Under the pieces are notes generated by a model. The model did not search any database. It had not been told where the DNA came from and saw only the letters and a program-made list of their open reading frames with translations. Shown in pieces: positions 1 through 8,372 of a stretch of DNA of 64,000 nucleotides. Position numbers and translations under genes: made by a program. Source of the stretch: Flavobacterium sp. Its GTDB lineage: Bacteria > Bacteroidota > Bacteroidia > Flavobacteriales > Flavobacteriaceae. The stretch's first letter is position 1. Each line of letters starts with the position of its first letter. Location: the NCBI GenBank assembly GCA_014378065.1, contig JACMOK010000014.1:1-64000 (forward strand), written 5' to 3'.

Positions 1-93
1 GTCGCAACAGTGGGATACCGCCACATTGAAGACGACACACAGCATTACAAAAAAGTCAGAAAATCAAACGAAGAATTATTTATCACCATTTAA
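1..93 (+). CDS. C-terminal end of a probable nitroreductase-family protein (partial)
   Basis: An open frame enters the window at base 1 and stops at TAA 91-93, giving the last 30 residues of a protein. The tail contains GYRH, an acidic stretch, then KKVRKSNEELF. This resembles the C-terminus of NAD(P)H-dependent nitroreductases of the NfsB type, where a GYR motif is followed by a basic PKVRK-like stretch near the end. The identification rests on this short tail only and is an inference. It lies 22 bp upstream of a YceI gene in the same direction, so the two may be co-transcribed. Confidence 0.5.
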   Translation, partial: VATVGYRHIEDDTQHYKKVRKSNEELFITI

Positions 94-115
94 TCATTAA
101 CTAGAAAAATTACCA

Positions 116-685
116 ATGAAAAATTTTAAAACAATCGCAATTGCATTGCTAGTTGCCTTTTCAACAGCAACAGTTTCAGCTCAAACCAAAAAAGTGGACG
201 CATCAAAAAGCAAGATCAGCTGGATCGGAAAAAAAGTTACCGGACAACATGAAGGGAACGTTAATCTAAAAGAGGGCGCGCTGGTGTTTAATGGGAAAAA
301 ATTAACAGGGGGAATGTTCACCGTTGACATGAATTCGGTGTCCGTAACCGACTTAAAAGCGGGAGAAGGAAAAGAGAAATTAGAAGGACACTTGAAATCA
401 CCAGATTTTTTTGGAACCGAAAAATATGGTACCTCCACGATTGTTTTTAAATCCATCGCCGACAAAGGAAACAACGTATATGCGGTGACCGCTGATTTGA
501 CAATAAAGGATAAAACCAACCCAATAACTTTTGACATTACAGTAAAAGGCAATACTGCTGCGACAAGTTTTAAAGTAGACCGAACCAAATATGATGTCAA
601 GTATGGTTCTGGAAGTTTCTTCGATAACCTGGGAGACAAAGCCATCTCAGACAACTTTGATATTACTGTCAATTTACAGTTCTAA
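116..685 (+). CDS. YceI-family secreted lipocalin-like protein, copy 1
   Basis: A 189-residue protein with a signal peptide (MKNF start, hydrophobic stretch to about residue 22, cleavage after VSAQ). The mature part is a YceI domain: an early SKISWIGKKVTGQHEG motif, an EGHLKSPDFF segment and a C-terminal YGSGSFFDNLGDKAI segment. YceI proteins form a lipocalin-like beta barrel in the periplasm and bind isoprenoid or fatty-acid-like ligands; the physiological role is mostly unknown. A second YceI gene follows at 901, and a strong terminator separates them, so they are probably separate transcripts. Confidence 0.93.
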   Translation: MKNFKTIAIALLVAFSTATVSAQTKKVDASKSKISWIGKKVTGQHEGNVNLKEGALVFNGKKLTGGMFTVDMNSVSVTDLKAGEGKEKLEGHLKSPDFFGTEKYGTSTIVFKSIADKGNNVYAVTADLTIKDKTNPITFDITVKGNTAATSFKVDRTKYDVKYGSGSFFDNLGDKAISDNFDITVNLQF

Positions 686-712
686 TAGATGGGATGAATT
701 GCTATCCAAAAC

Positions 713-747
713 AAAACCCTGACAAGAAATTGTCGGGGTTTTTTTTT
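713..747 (+). terminator. Intrinsic terminator after the first yceI gene
   Basis: A GC-rich hairpin with arms AACCCTGACAA and TTGTCGGGGTT around a short GAAA-like loop is followed directly by a run of T. It lies 28 bp after the stop codon of the first YceI gene and points in the same direction. Confidence 0.85.
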
Positions 748-783
748 AAATCACTAAATATCAGACTCAAACGACTTTTATTG

Positions 784-791
784 TAACTTTG
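784..791 (+). promoter_or_regulatory. Predicted -7 promoter box (TAACTTTG) for the second yceI gene
   Basis: TAACTTTG matches the Bacteroidota -7 consensus TAnnTTTG exactly. It lies downstream of the terminator and 109 bp upstream of the second YceI start, leaving an untranslated leader of about 100 nt. I see no clear -33 TTTG element at the usual distance. Confidence 0.45.
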
Positions 792-900
792 AGTTAACTA
801 ATAAACACTTCATTTGACTGCGCCCCGAAAAATGTAACAGTATTCATTTTTAAGGTTATTAGACAATAGATATAATTTTTAATTTTTAAAACTATTCAAA

Positions 901-1458
901 ATGAAAAAAATCTCACTTGTACTGCTGGCGATTCTGGTGATCAGTACACTTACGGCACAAAACAAAAAAATTAACATCAAAAAAAGTGTAATTTCTTGGA
1001 CCGGAAAAAAAGTTACCGGGGAGCACAGCGGCACCATTAATTTTAAAGAGGGTACATTATTATTTGAAAAGAAAAAATTGACAGGAGGTACTTTTGTGGC
1101 TGATATGACCACTCTTTCCAATACCGATCAAACCGGGAAGGATAAAGCCAAACTCGAAGGCCACCTCAAATCTAGCGATTTCTTTAATGTCGGAGGATAC
1201 AAAACCGCCGAACTCATTATAAAAAAGATTAGCGAAAAGAAAGACAATCTTTACACCATAACAGCCGATTTGACGCTCAAAGGCAAAACCAATCCTGTTA
1301 AATTTGATCTGCAGTTCAAAGGAAATACTGCCTCAACTGAGTTTTCCATCGACCGCACCAAATTCGGCATTCAATATGGCTCCGGAAGCTTTTTCGACGA
1401 CCTCGGCGACGGCACCATTTATGACGACTTTGACCTTAAAGTAAAATTGGCGTTTTAA
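901..1458 (+). CDS. YceI-family secreted lipocalin-like protein, copy 2
   Basis: A 185-residue paralogue of the preceding gene with its own signal peptide (cleavage near TLTAQ). It has the same YceI landmarks: SWTGKKVTGEHSG near the N-terminus, EGHLKSSDFFN in the middle, and FGIQYGSGSFFDDLGDG near the end. The two proteins align along their whole length without large gaps, which points to tandem duplication and divergence. It has its own promoter-like box upstream, so it can be expressed independently. Probable periplasmic lipid-ligand binding protein; the ligand cannot be told from sequence. Confidence 0.92.
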   Translation: MKKISLVLLAILVISTLTAQNKKINIKKSVISWTGKKVTGEHSGTINFKEGTLLFEKKKLTGGTFVADMTTLSNTDQTGKDKAKLEGHLKSSDFFNVGGYKTAELIIKKISEKKDNLYTITADLTLKGKTNPVKFDLQFKGNTASTEFSIDRTKFGIQYGSGSFFDDLGDGTIYDDFDLKVKLAF

Positions 1459-1462
1459 TTGT

Positions 1463-1552
1463 CAGGGCGAGACCACAAGGGTCAGGCTATTAGCTACTAT
1501 CTTTCCTTTAAAAAAAGAAAAGGATGTCCGCTTCTATCCTTCTCGCTTGCCA
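1463..1552. repeat. Dispersed palindromic intergenic element, copy A
   Basis: The stretch has outer inverted arms GCGAGA (1467-1472) and TCTCGC (1541-1546), a conserved AGGGTCAGGC box (1478-1487), an AT-rich centre that folds (CTTTCCTTT against AAAGAAAAGG), and a conserved right half GGATGTCCGCTTCTATCC (1522-1539). Near-identical landmarks occur at 7385-7474 and 11475-11555. It does not code for protein. It resembles the small palindromic repeats scattered between genes in Flavobacterium genomes. Confidence 0.6.
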
Positions 1553-1622
1553 AGACATCACACTGCAGAAAAAATTTAACATTTAAAATTTAAAATAAAA
1601 AAACTTCGTAATAATTAATTGC

Positions 1623-1630
1623 TACATTTG
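1623..1630 (+). promoter_or_regulatory. Predicted trp operon -7 promoter box (TACATTTG)
   Basis: TACATTTG is an exact match to the Bacteroidota TAnnTTTG consensus. It sits 17 bp before the leader-peptide start at 1648, so transcription would begin near 1637 and give a very short untranslated region before the leader peptide. The upstream DNA is AT-rich, without a convincing -33 TTTG. Confidence 0.6.
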
Positions 1631-1647
1631 TACTTCAAAAGTAAAAC

Positions 1648-1704
1648 ATGAATAACATTTTAAACAATATTTGGTGGTGGAACAGTTTACGTCAAACGTC
1701 GTGA
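1648..1704 (+). CDS. trpL: trp operon leader peptide with three consecutive Trp codons
   Basis: ATG at 1648 opens an 18-codon frame, MNNILNNIWWWNSLRQTS, ending with TGA at 1702-1704. Codons 9-11 (1672-1680) are TGG TGG TGG. Tryptophan is rare in proteins, so three in a row in an 18-residue peptide just upstream of trpE, followed by an intrinsic terminator (1742-1773), is the hallmark of ribosome-mediated transcription attenuation. When charged tRNA-Trp is scarce the ribosome should stall at 1672-1680 and let transcription continue into trpE. The start has no strong Shine-Dalgarno, as is normal in this phylum. Confidence 0.88.
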   Translation: MNNILNNIWWWNSLRQTS

Positions 1705-1741
1705 ATAGTCTGCTATAAGTATATTTTAAATCTAAATATCT

Positions 1742-1773
1742 AAAGGGCTTGTCAATCACGACAAGCCCTTTTT
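1742..1773 (+). terminator. trp attenuator (intrinsic terminator upstream of trpE)
   Basis: A perfect 12-bp stem, AAAGGGCTTGTC (1742-1753) with GACAAGCCCTTT (1760-1771), has a 6-nt loop and is followed by T residues. It lies between the leader-peptide stop (1704) and the trpE start (1798), exactly where an attenuator belongs. The segment TCACGAC (1756-1762), spanning loop and start of the 3' arm, is complementary to GTCGTGA (1698-1704) at the end of the leader-peptide frame. This is a possible competing antiterminator pairing that a ribosome reaching the stop codon would block. Confidence 0.85.
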
Positions 1774-1797
1774 CATTTTTAAAAAATAAAGTTCGCC

Positions 1798-3198
1798 ATG
1801 AAAAAATACCTATTTCAAACCCAATTCAAACAAATCTTAGCCGATACCATTACACCCGTTAGCATTTATTTGAAAATACGCGATAAGTTTCCCAACAGCT
1901 TACTTTTAGAAAGCAGTGATTACCATGCCAACGACAACAGCTTTTCCTACATTTGCTGCAACGCCATTGCCTCGATAAAAGTCGAAAACGAAACCATTTA
2001 CCAAACGTTGCCCGATGGGACCACCGAAAAAACAGCAATCAACGAACAAACCAACATTCCTAACGCGATACAAGAATTTGCATCGCAGTTTGAATCACAA
2101 ACCAACGATTTTAAATTTATCAACAACGGATTATTTGGATATATTTCTTATGACGCCGTTCGCTATTTCGAGAACATACAAATCACCAAAAAAACGTCAG
2201 ATTTAGGGATTCCTGATCTCTATTATGCGGTGTACCAGAATATCATTGCCATCAATCATTTTAAAAACGAAGCGTATATTTTTTGCCATTCGCTAGACGG
2301 CACAAACAACATCGAAGTAATCGACCAGTTATTGCAAACCCGAAATTTTGCTTCCTATAGTTTCAAGAAGACACAACAACAAGTTTCGAATTTGACAGAT
2401 ATTGAATTTAAAAATCAGGTCACTTTAGCCAAAAAACACTGCTTTCGGGGCGATGTTTTTCAATTGGTTTTATCGCGCAGATTTACCCAAGGATTTAAAG
2501 GCGACGAATTCAATGTCTATCGTGCTTTGCGCAATGTCAATCCTTCGCCATATCTGTTCTTTTTTGATTATGGCAATTTTAAAATAATGGGGTCGTCCCC
2601 CGAAGCGCAACTTGTTGTAAAAAATAGAAAAGCCGAAATTCATCCCATCGCGGGCACTTTTAAACGCACTGGCAACGATGAAGAAGATGCCCTACTCGCC
2701 AAACAACTGTCAGAAGACCCAAAAGAGAATGCCGAGCACGTCATGCTGGTCGATTTGGCGCGCAATGATTTAAGTCGACACGGCCACGAAGTAATTGTCG
2801 AAAAATATCGGGAAGTCCAATTCTTCTCTCATGTAATCCACTTAGTTTCCAAAGTAACCGGACAAATGCACGAAAAAACGTCGACGATGCAAGTGGTAGC
2901 TGATACCTTTCCAGCCGGAACTTTATCAGGTGCCCCTAAACACCAAGCGATGCAACTTATTGAAAAAATAGAACAGACCAATAGAACGTTTTACGGCGGC
3001 GCTATTGGCTTTATGGATTTTGACGGCAATTTTAACCACGCCATCATGATTCGCACCTTTCTCAGCAAAAACCACCAACTGCATTACCAGGCCGGTGCCG
3101 GAATAGTAGCGGAGTCAGACGAAGAAAAAGAACTACAAGAAGTGTATCACAAATTAGGTGCCTTGAATAAGGCCTTAGCGTTAGCAGAAAATATATAA
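1798..3198 (+). CDS. trpE: Anthranilate synthase component I
   Basis: A 466-residue protein that converts chorismate plus ammonia or glutamine to anthranilate, the first step of tryptophan synthesis, in complex with TrpG. The chorismate-binding domain fills residues about 205-460. It shows GDVFQLVLSRRF (218-229), GSSPE (265-269), IAGTFKR (284-290), the catalytic/metal region ENAEHVMLVDLARNDL (310-325) and PAGTLSGAPK (372-381). The N-terminal segment LLLESSD (35-41) carries the LLES motif used for tryptophan feedback inhibition, so the enzyme is probably feedback-controlled. It is the first structural gene of the operon, 24 bp after the attenuator T-run. Confidence 0.97.
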   Translation: MKKYLFQTQFKQILADTITPVSIYLKIRDKFPNSLLLESSDYHANDNSFSYICCNAIASIKVENETIYQTLPDGTTEKTAINEQTNIPNAIQEFASQFESQTNDFKFINNGLFGYISYDAVRYFENIQITKKTSDLGIPDLYYAVYQNIIAINHFKNEAYIFCHSLDGTNNIEVIDQLLQTRNFASYSFKKTQQQVSNLTDIEFKNQVTLAKKHCFRGDVFQLVLSRRFTQGFKGDEFNVYRALRNVNPSPYLFFFDYGNFKIMGSSPEAQLVVKNRKAEIHPIAGTFKRTGNDEEDALLAKQLSEDPKENAEHVMLVDLARNDLSRHGHEVIVEKYREVQFFSHVIHLVSKVTGQMHEKTSTMQVVADTFPAGTLSGAPKHQAMQLIEKIEQTNRTFYGGAIGFMDFDGNFNHAIMIRTFLSKNHQLHYQAGAGIVAESDEEKELQEVYHKLGALNKALALAENI

Positions 3199-3208
3199 TC
3201 CGACCGAT

Positions 3209-3778
3209 ATGAAAAAAATTTTAATCATCGACAATTACGATAGTTTTACCTACAACCTGGTTCATTATCTCGAAGAATTTAACTGTGAGGTCACCGTTTA
3301 TAGAAACGATGAATTCGATTTGGAAGAGATCAAACCTTTTGACAAAATTTTGCTTTCTCCCGGACCTGGAATACCAGATGAAGCAGGATTGTTGAAAGAA
3401 GTCATTAAAACCTACGCATCTACCAAAAGCATATTGGGAATTTGTTTAGGCCAGCAAGCGATCGCAGAAGTATTCGGCGGCAGTTTGATCAATTTGGAAA
3501 AGGTATACCACGGCGTAGCAACCAATATCAATATTTGCGTTGACAATGAAATTCTTTTTGACGGCATAGAAAAACAGATTGAAGTAGGACGCTACCATTC
3601 CTGGGTTGTCAATCCGGTCGATTTTCCTGAAACGTTAGAAATAACTTCTACTGACGACAACGGCCAAATTATGTCCTTGCGCCACAAAACACTGGATATT
3701 CGTGCGGTTCAGTTTCATCCTGAAAGCGTGCTGACACCCAAAGGAAAACAAATTTTAGAAAATTGGGTAAGAACGTAA
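3209..3778 (+). CDS. trpG: Anthranilate synthase component II (glutamine amidotransferase)
   Basis: A 189-residue class I glutamine amidotransferase that supplies ammonia to TrpE. The triad is visible: nucleophile Cys79 in GICLGQQ, and His170 and Glu172 in VQFHPES. The oxyanion region SPGPG is at 50-54. It is a stand-alone subunit, not fused to TrpD. It starts 10 bp after trpE. No separate pabA is seen in this window, although a pabB occurs at 23.6 kb, so TrpG may also serve folate synthesis (inference). Confidence 0.97.
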   Translation: MKKILIIDNYDSFTYNLVHYLEEFNCEVTVYRNDEFDLEEIKPFDKILLSPGPGIPDEAGLLKEVIKTYASTKSILGICLGQQAIAEVFGGSLINLEKVYHGVATNINICVDNEILFDGIEKQIEVGRYHSWVVNPVDFPETLEITSTDDNGQIMSLRHKTLDIRAVQFHPESVLTPKGKQILENWVRT

Positions 3779-3809
3779 ACATTTAGCTTTCGTACAAATA
3801 ATAATACAA

Positions 3810-4802
3810 ATGAAAAACATACTCAACAGGTTAATTCAACACGAACTACTTTCCAAAGACGAAGCCAAAACAGTTTTGGTCAATATTTCAAACGGAAGTT
3901 ACAATCCAAGTCAAATCGCGAGTTTTTTAACTGTGTATATGATGCGCAACATTACAATTGAAGAACTAGCGGGTTTTAGAGAAGCCTTACTTGAATTGTG
4001 CATTCCAACAGATCTTTCAGCCTACAACACCATCGATTTGTGTGGCACCGGCGGCGATGGTAAAGACACCTTCAATATTTCGACGTTGGCGTCATTTGTA
4101 ACAGCGGGCAGCGGACTCAAAGTCGCTAAACATGGCAACTATGGCGTGTCTTCTATATCGGGTTCAAGCAATGTAATGGAAAATCTCGGCATCCGATTCA
4201 GTAACGACCAAGGCTTTCTGGAAAAGTGTATTGATGAGGCGGGAATTTGCATTTTACACGCACCACTATTCCACCCAGCCATGAAAAATGTCGCACCGAT
4301 TCGCAAAGAATTGGCCGTTAAAACCTTCTTCAACATGCTTGGCCCGATGGTCAATCCTTCCTTTCCCAAAAATCAATTGGTAGGTGTTTTTAATCTTGAA
4401 CTCGCGCGGATGTACAGCTATTTGTACCAAAATACTGAAACCAATTTTACAATATTGCACAGTCTGGATGGTTATGATGAAATTTCGTTGACTGGATATA
4501 CCAAAACCATTTCGAATGCTAAGGAAGGTATGCTTAAACCAGAAGATTTTGGGGTGCATCAATTGTCCCAACAAGATATTCAAGGAGGAGTTACAGTTGA
4601 GGCTGCCGCCGAATTGTTTATGACCATCATCACCGGAAAAGGAACCGTAGCACAAAACAACGTGGTGTGTGCTAACGCAGGAATGGCCATAGCCACGGTA
4701 AACCAACTGACACCCATGCAGGGATTTGAGCTGGCAACAGAAAGTTTACAGTCCGGAAAAGCTTACAGTGCATTAAAGAAATTACAACAATTAAGCGCTT
4801 AG
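3810..4802 (+). CDS. trpD: Anthranilate phosphoribosyltransferase
   Basis: A 330-residue enzyme that transfers phosphoribose from PRPP to anthranilate, the second step of the pathway. The phosphate/PRPP loop is plain: CGTGGDGKDTFNIST at about 78-92, followed by KVAKHGNYGVSS at 104-115 and GSSNVMENLG. The N-terminal helical domain (residues 1-65) and the larger alpha/beta domain match the family in order and length. It lies 31 bp after trpG and 2 bp before trpC, so translation is probably coupled to the next gene. Confidence 0.97.
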   Translation: MKNILNRLIQHELLSKDEAKTVLVNISNGSYNPSQIASFLTVYMMRNITIEELAGFREALLELCIPTDLSAYNTIDLCGTGGDGKDTFNISTLASFVTAGSGLKVAKHGNYGVSSISGSSNVMENLGIRFSNDQGFLEKCIDEAGICILHAPLFHPAMKNVAPIRKELAVKTFFNMLGPMVNPSFPKNQLVGVFNLELARMYSYLYQNTETNFTILHSLDGYDEISLTGYTKTISNAKEGMLKPEDFGVHQLSQQDIQGGVTVEAAAELFMTIITGKGTVAQNNVVCANAGMAIATVNQLTPMQGFELATESLQSGKAYSALKKLQQLSA

Positions 4803-4804
4803 AT

Positions 4805-5596
4805 ATGAACATCTTAGATAAAATAATTTTTGATAAGCGACGCGAAGTAGCGCTTAAAAAGTCACTCGTTTCGACAGCCCAACTTGAAAGTTCTTTTCTT
4901 TTTGGAAACCGAACAATTTCGTTGAGCAAACTTTTGCGAAACAGCCCCACCGGGATTATTGCAGAACACAAACGCCGATCGCCATCAAAACCCACGATCA
5001 ACAATTCATTTTCTGTAGAGGAAGTTGTGACCGGATATGAAAGTGCCGGGGTTAGCGGTATATCTGTTTTGACTGATGCTAAATATTTTGGGGGTTCTCT
5101 TGAAGATTTAATTTTGGCAAAAGCCGCAGTTAATGTGCCGTTGTTGCGGAAGGAATTTATAATCGACGAATATCAAATTCTCGAAGCCAAAGCAAATGGC
5201 GCCGATGCTGTCTTATTAATTGCCGCTGTTCTAACTCCCGAGGAAATTAAAAATTTATCCGAATTTGCCCAGTCGTTGTCATTAGAAGTATTACTTGAAA
5301 TTCATAATCTTGAAGAATTACAAAAATCAATGGTGCCAAGTTTAGACATTGTTGGTGTCAACAACCGCAACCTCAAAACATTTGAAGTAGATTTGAATTA
5401 CAGTAAAGATTTGGCTTCAGCCATTCCTGAAGATTTCGTAAAAATTTCTGAAAGTGGCATCTCTTCTATTGATACTGTTAATACACTCAAATCATTTGGT
5501 TTTCAAGGTTTTTTGATTGGTGAAAATTTTATGAAAACAGATAATCCTGGGGCAAGTGCAAAAGTATTTATAGACCAATTGATCGGTAAAAATTAA
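4805..5596 (+). CDS. trpC: Indole-3-glycerol phosphate synthase
   Basis: A 263-residue TIM-barrel enzyme that closes the indole ring from carboxyphenylamino-deoxyribulose phosphate. Catalytic residues are visible in IIAEHKRRSPSK (51-62; Glu54 and Lys56), in LLRKEF (Lys116), in VGVNNRNLKTF and in KISESGISS. It is monofunctional; the isomerase TrpF is the separate next gene. It begins 2 bp after the trpD stop and ends 4 bp before trpF, a packing typical of a single operon. Confidence 0.97.
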   Translation: MNILDKIIFDKRREVALKKSLVSTAQLESSFLFGNRTISLSKLLRNSPTGIIAEHKRRSPSKPTINNSFSVEEVVTGYESAGVSGISVLTDAKYFGGSLEDLILAKAAVNVPLLRKEFIIDEYQILEAKANGADAVLLIAAVLTPEEIKNLSEFAQSLSLEVLLEIHNLEELQKSMVPSLDIVGVNNRNLKTFEVDLNYSKDLASAIPEDFVKISESGISSIDTVNTLKSFGFQGFLIGENFMKTDNPGASAKVFIDQLIGKN

Positions 5597-5600
5597 AGCA

Positions 5601-6218
5601 ATGAAACTCAAAATTTGTGGCATGAAATATCCCGAAAACATTATTGAAGTAAGTAGCTTGCTTCCGGATTATATGGGATTTATTTTCTGGGGGAAATCGA
5701 CTCGATGTGTTGAGGGTTTTATTCCGCTTCTTCCAAAATCAATTCAGAAAGTGGGCGTATTTGTCGATGCCACCATTGCCGAGATTCAGTCCAAAATTAA
5801 GCAATACGATTTAGATGCGATTCAGTTGCATGGAAATGAAGATGTAGATTTCTGTGAAAATTTAAAAAGCGAAAATATCGAAATCATTAAAGTATTCTCG
5901 ATTCACAATACGTTTAATTTTAATCAACTGGCTGCGTTTGAAAAGCATTGTGATTATTTTCTGTTTGATACCAAAGGAAAACTACCCGGTGGCAACGGTA
6001 TGACTTTCGATTGGGACATTTTAAAAAACTATCCTTCCAAAACTCCGTTTTTTCTTAGCGGGGGCATCGGAATGGACGAACTAGACAGGATAAAGAATTT
6101 GAATTTGCCATTGTATGCGATAGACGTCAATAGTAAATTTGAAATCGAACCCGGACTTAAAAATACTATCTTATTAAAAACATTTCAAAAAAAGATTCAA
6201 AATGAGTTATCACGTTAA
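5601..6218 (+). CDS. trpF: Phosphoribosylanthranilate isomerase
   Basis: A 205-residue TIM-barrel isomerase (PRAI) for the Amadori rearrangement preceding the TrpC step. The general base Cys6 lies in KICGM. Other family blocks are [40 protein letters not shown] with the general-acid Asp, and FFLSGGIG near the phosphate site. It overlaps trpB by 17 nt, because trpB begins at 6202 inside the 3' end of this gene. The overlap suggests coupled translation. Confidence 0.96.
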   Translation: MKLKICGMKYPENIIEVSSLLPDYMGFIFWGKSTRCVEGFIPLLPKSIQKVGVFVDATIAEIQSKIKQYDLDAIQLHGNEDVDFCENLKSENIEIIKVFSIHNTFNFNQLAAFEKHCDYFLFDTKGKLPGGNGMTFDWDILKNYPSKTPFFLSGGIGMDELDRIKNLNLPLYAIDVNSKFEIEPGLKNTILLKTFQKKIQNELSR

Positions 6219-7383
6219 CGAAAAAGGATTTTATGGCAATTTCGGCGGCGCTTTTATTCCCGAAATGCTTTATCCCAATGTAGAGGAATTGCGTCAAAAT
6301 TACCTCAAGATTACGGCTGAGCCTAGCTTTAAAAAAGAGTTCATGGCATTGCTGGTCGATTATGTTGGCCGGCCCACACCTCTTTATTTTGCCGAAAGAT
6401 TGTCAGCAGAATACGATACCCGAATTTACCTTAAACGCGAAGATTTATGTCATACAGGCGCTCATAAAATTAATAATACTATTGGGCAAATTTTAGTGGC
6501 CAAAAAACTTGGGAAAACACGCATCATTGCAGAAACCGGAGCAGGGCAGCACGGCGTAGCGACAGCGACAGTCTGCGCCCTGATGGGTTTGGAGTGCATT
6601 GTGTTCATGGGTGAAGTCGACATCAAACGCCAGGCGCCGAATGTGGCAAGAATGAAGATGCTTGGTGCCGAAGTTAGGCCAGCAACTTCTGGATCTAAAA
6701 CCCTTAAGGATGCTACCAACGAAGCCATACGCGATTGGATCAACCATCCGGAAAATACGTATTATATTATTGGTTCAGTCGTCGGACCGCACCCCTATCC
6801 CGATATGGTGGCGCGTTTTCAGGCTGTTATTTCCGAAGAAATCAAGCAGCAGTTATTAGAAAAAGAAGGGAATGAAAATCCGGATTATATAGTTGCGTGT
6901 GTGGGCGGCGGTAGTAATGCTGCGGGTGCATTTTATCATTTTCTAGATAAAAAAGAAGTCAACATTATTGCTGTTGAAGCGGCAGGAAAAGGAATTCATT
7001 CCGGAGAAAGTGCCGCGACTTCGGCCTTGGGTAAAACGGGTATCATACACGGGAGTAAAACCCTTTTGATGCAAACCGATGACGGACAAATCACCGAACC
7101 CTACTCAATATCAGCAGGACTCGATTATCCAGGAGTCGGCCCGATGCACGCCAATTTGTTTGAATCCCAGCGTGCAGAATTTATTTCGATTACCGATGAT
7201 GAGGCGATGCAGTGGGGTTTGAAACTGTCTAAAACGGAAGGGATTATACCTGCGATTGAAACGGCACATGCCTTTGCAATTTTAGACCATAAAAAATTTA
7301 AACCCACCGATGTCGTGGTCATCAATTTGTCAGGACGCGGCGATAAGGATTTGAATACATATATTGACTATTTTAAATTATAA
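6202..7383 (+). CDS. trpB: Tryptophan synthase beta chain
   Basis: A 393-residue PLP enzyme that joins indole and serine to make tryptophan, working as an alpha2beta2 complex with TrpA. The PLP lysine is Lys89 in HTGAHKINN, the phosphate-binding loop is GGGSNAAG, and [10 protein letters not shown] is also typical. It is the conventional TrpB1 type, with a full N-terminal region for contact with TrpA. The start at 6202 sits inside trpF. The usual tight junction with trpA is broken here by a 106-bp spacer holding a dispersed repeat. Confidence 0.97.
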   Translation: MSYHVNEKGFYGNFGGAFIPEMLYPNVEELRQNYLKITAEPSFKKEFMALLVDYVGRPTPLYFAERLSAEYDTRIYLKREDLCHTGAHKINNTIGQILVAKKLGKTRIIAETGAGQHGVATATVCALMGLECIVFMGEVDIKRQAPNVARMKMLGAEVRPATSGSKTLKDATNEAIRDWINHPENTYYIIGSVVGPHPYPDMVARFQAVISEEIKQQLLEKEGNENPDYIVACVGGGSNAAGAFYHFLDKKEVNIIAVEAAGKGIHSGESAATSALGKTGIIHGSKTLLMQTDDGQITEPYSISAGLDYPGVGPMHANLFESQRAEFISITDDEAMQWGLKLSKTEGIIPAIETAHAFAILDHKKFKPTDVVVINLSGRGDKDLNTYIDYFKL

Positions 7384-7384
7384 T

Positions 7385-7474
7385 GGCGTTCCCAAAAGGG
7401 TCGGGCAATCCGCTGTATTTTTTTGGCCTTTTAAAAGCAAGTCCAAAAAAGATGCCGCTGCTATCCCTAACGCC
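7385..7474. repeat. Dispersed palindromic intergenic element, copy B (inside the trp operon)
   Basis: The spacer between trpB and trpA is bounded by inverted arms GGCGTT (7385-7390) and AACGCC (7469-7474). It carries AGGGTCGGGC (7397-7406), matching copy A at nine of ten bases, a T-rich/A-rich foldable centre, and AGATGCCGCTGCTATCC (7450-7466), matching the right half of copy A. A reading frame happens to run through it into trpA, but the encoded residues do not look like TrpA. It is best read as a mobile or repetitive palindrome that settled in the operon. Confidence 0.65.
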
Positions 7475-7489
7475 TCCAAAACAAAAACT

Positions 7490-8251
7490 ATGAATCGGAT
7501 TCAACAAAAATTACAAGAGAATAAAAAACTGCTTTCGATTTACTTTTCTGCCGGCTATCCCAGCCTTGACGACACGGCTGATATCATTCATGCATTGGCA
7601 AACAGTGGGGTCGACATGATAGAAATTGGTTTACCATTCAGCGATCCTTTAGCAGACGGACCCACAATACAGCATAGTTCGACGGTGGCATTACAAAACG
7701 GCATGACTACAAATTTGCTTTTTAAGCAACTCGAAAACATTCGCCATACGGTAACCATTCCGTTGCTGATTATGGGGTATTTCAATCCGATCATGCAATT
7801 TGGTGTTGAAAACTTTTGTCGCAAATGTGCAGCAATTGGCATCGATGGGTTGATTATCCCGGATTTGCCGGTAGACATATATACCGAGCAGTACCAAGCC
7901 GTATTTGAACAACATGGGTTGGTTAATGTTTTCTTAATTACGCCCCAAACTTCTGATGACAGAATTCGATATATTGACAATGTTTCGAATGGCTTTATTT
8001 ATATGGTTTCTTCGGCTAGTGTTACGGGAAGTCAGGGTAACTTTGGGACACATCAGCAACAATACTTCGAGAGAATAGCCGAAATGAAACTGCAAAATCC
8101 ACAAATTGTAGGCTTCGGAATTAATGATAGCGCTACCTTCAAACTGGCAACAGCCCACGCAAGAGGCGCTATTATCGGAAGCGCATTTATCAGCAACTTG
8201 ACAAAATTTGGCGTGGCGTCAATTGGGCAATTTATTTCGAGTATCAAGTAG
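7490..8251 (+). CDS. trpA: Tryptophan synthase alpha chain
   Basis: A 253-residue TIM-barrel lyase that cleaves indole-3-glycerol phosphate and channels indole to TrpB. Catalytic Glu45 lies in DMIEIGLPFSDP and catalytic Asp56 in PLADGPTIQ. The frame is open back to 7364, but I place the start at ATG 7490. From there the protein begins MNRIQQKL, the usual family start, at the usual length. The extra upstream codons come from trpB's 3' end and from repeat copy B. It is the last gene of the operon. I see no clear terminator after it. Confidence 0.95.
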   Translation: MNRIQQKLQENKKLLSIYFSAGYPSLDDTADIIHALANSGVDMIEIGLPFSDPLADGPTIQHSSTVALQNGMTTNLLFKQLENIRHTVTIPLLIMGYFNPIMQFGVENFCRKCAAIGIDGLIIPDLPVDIYTEQYQAVFEQHGLVNVFLITPQTSDDRIRYIDNVSNGFIYMVSSASVTGSQGNFGTHQQQYFERIAEMKLQNPQIVGFGINDSATFKLATAHARGAIIGSAFISNLTKFGVASIGQFISSIK

Positions 8252-8347
8252 AAATATGTATTTCATTTTACGATACAAAAACACTTCTCCTGAGCAACAA
8301 ATACCTAACGAAAGTTATTGTTAAATTTACGTTAAATAAAAATTAAA

Positions 8348-8372
8348 CAAACGTTTGAATAAAACAATCGTT
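8348..8372. promoter_or_regulatory. Palindromic operator for the TetR regulator
   Basis: CAAACGTTTG (8348-8357) is a perfect 10-bp palindrome, and a second related half-palindrome AAACAATCGTTT (8362-8373) follows. Together they overlap the likely -33 region of the tetR promoter. TetR proteins commonly bind such dyads to repress themselves and the linked efflux operon. Confidence 0.5.

Noticed and set aside
1460..1560. A terminator after the second yceI gene
   Set aside because: The hairpin potential here belongs to the dispersed palindromic element shared with 7.4 and 11.5 kb, and there is no T run after the outer arms.
7364..7489. A longer TrpA with a 42-residue N-terminal extension
   Set aside because: The extension is encoded by the 3' end of trpB and by repeat copy B, and does not look like TrpA. 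ATG 7490 gives the normal family N-terminus.
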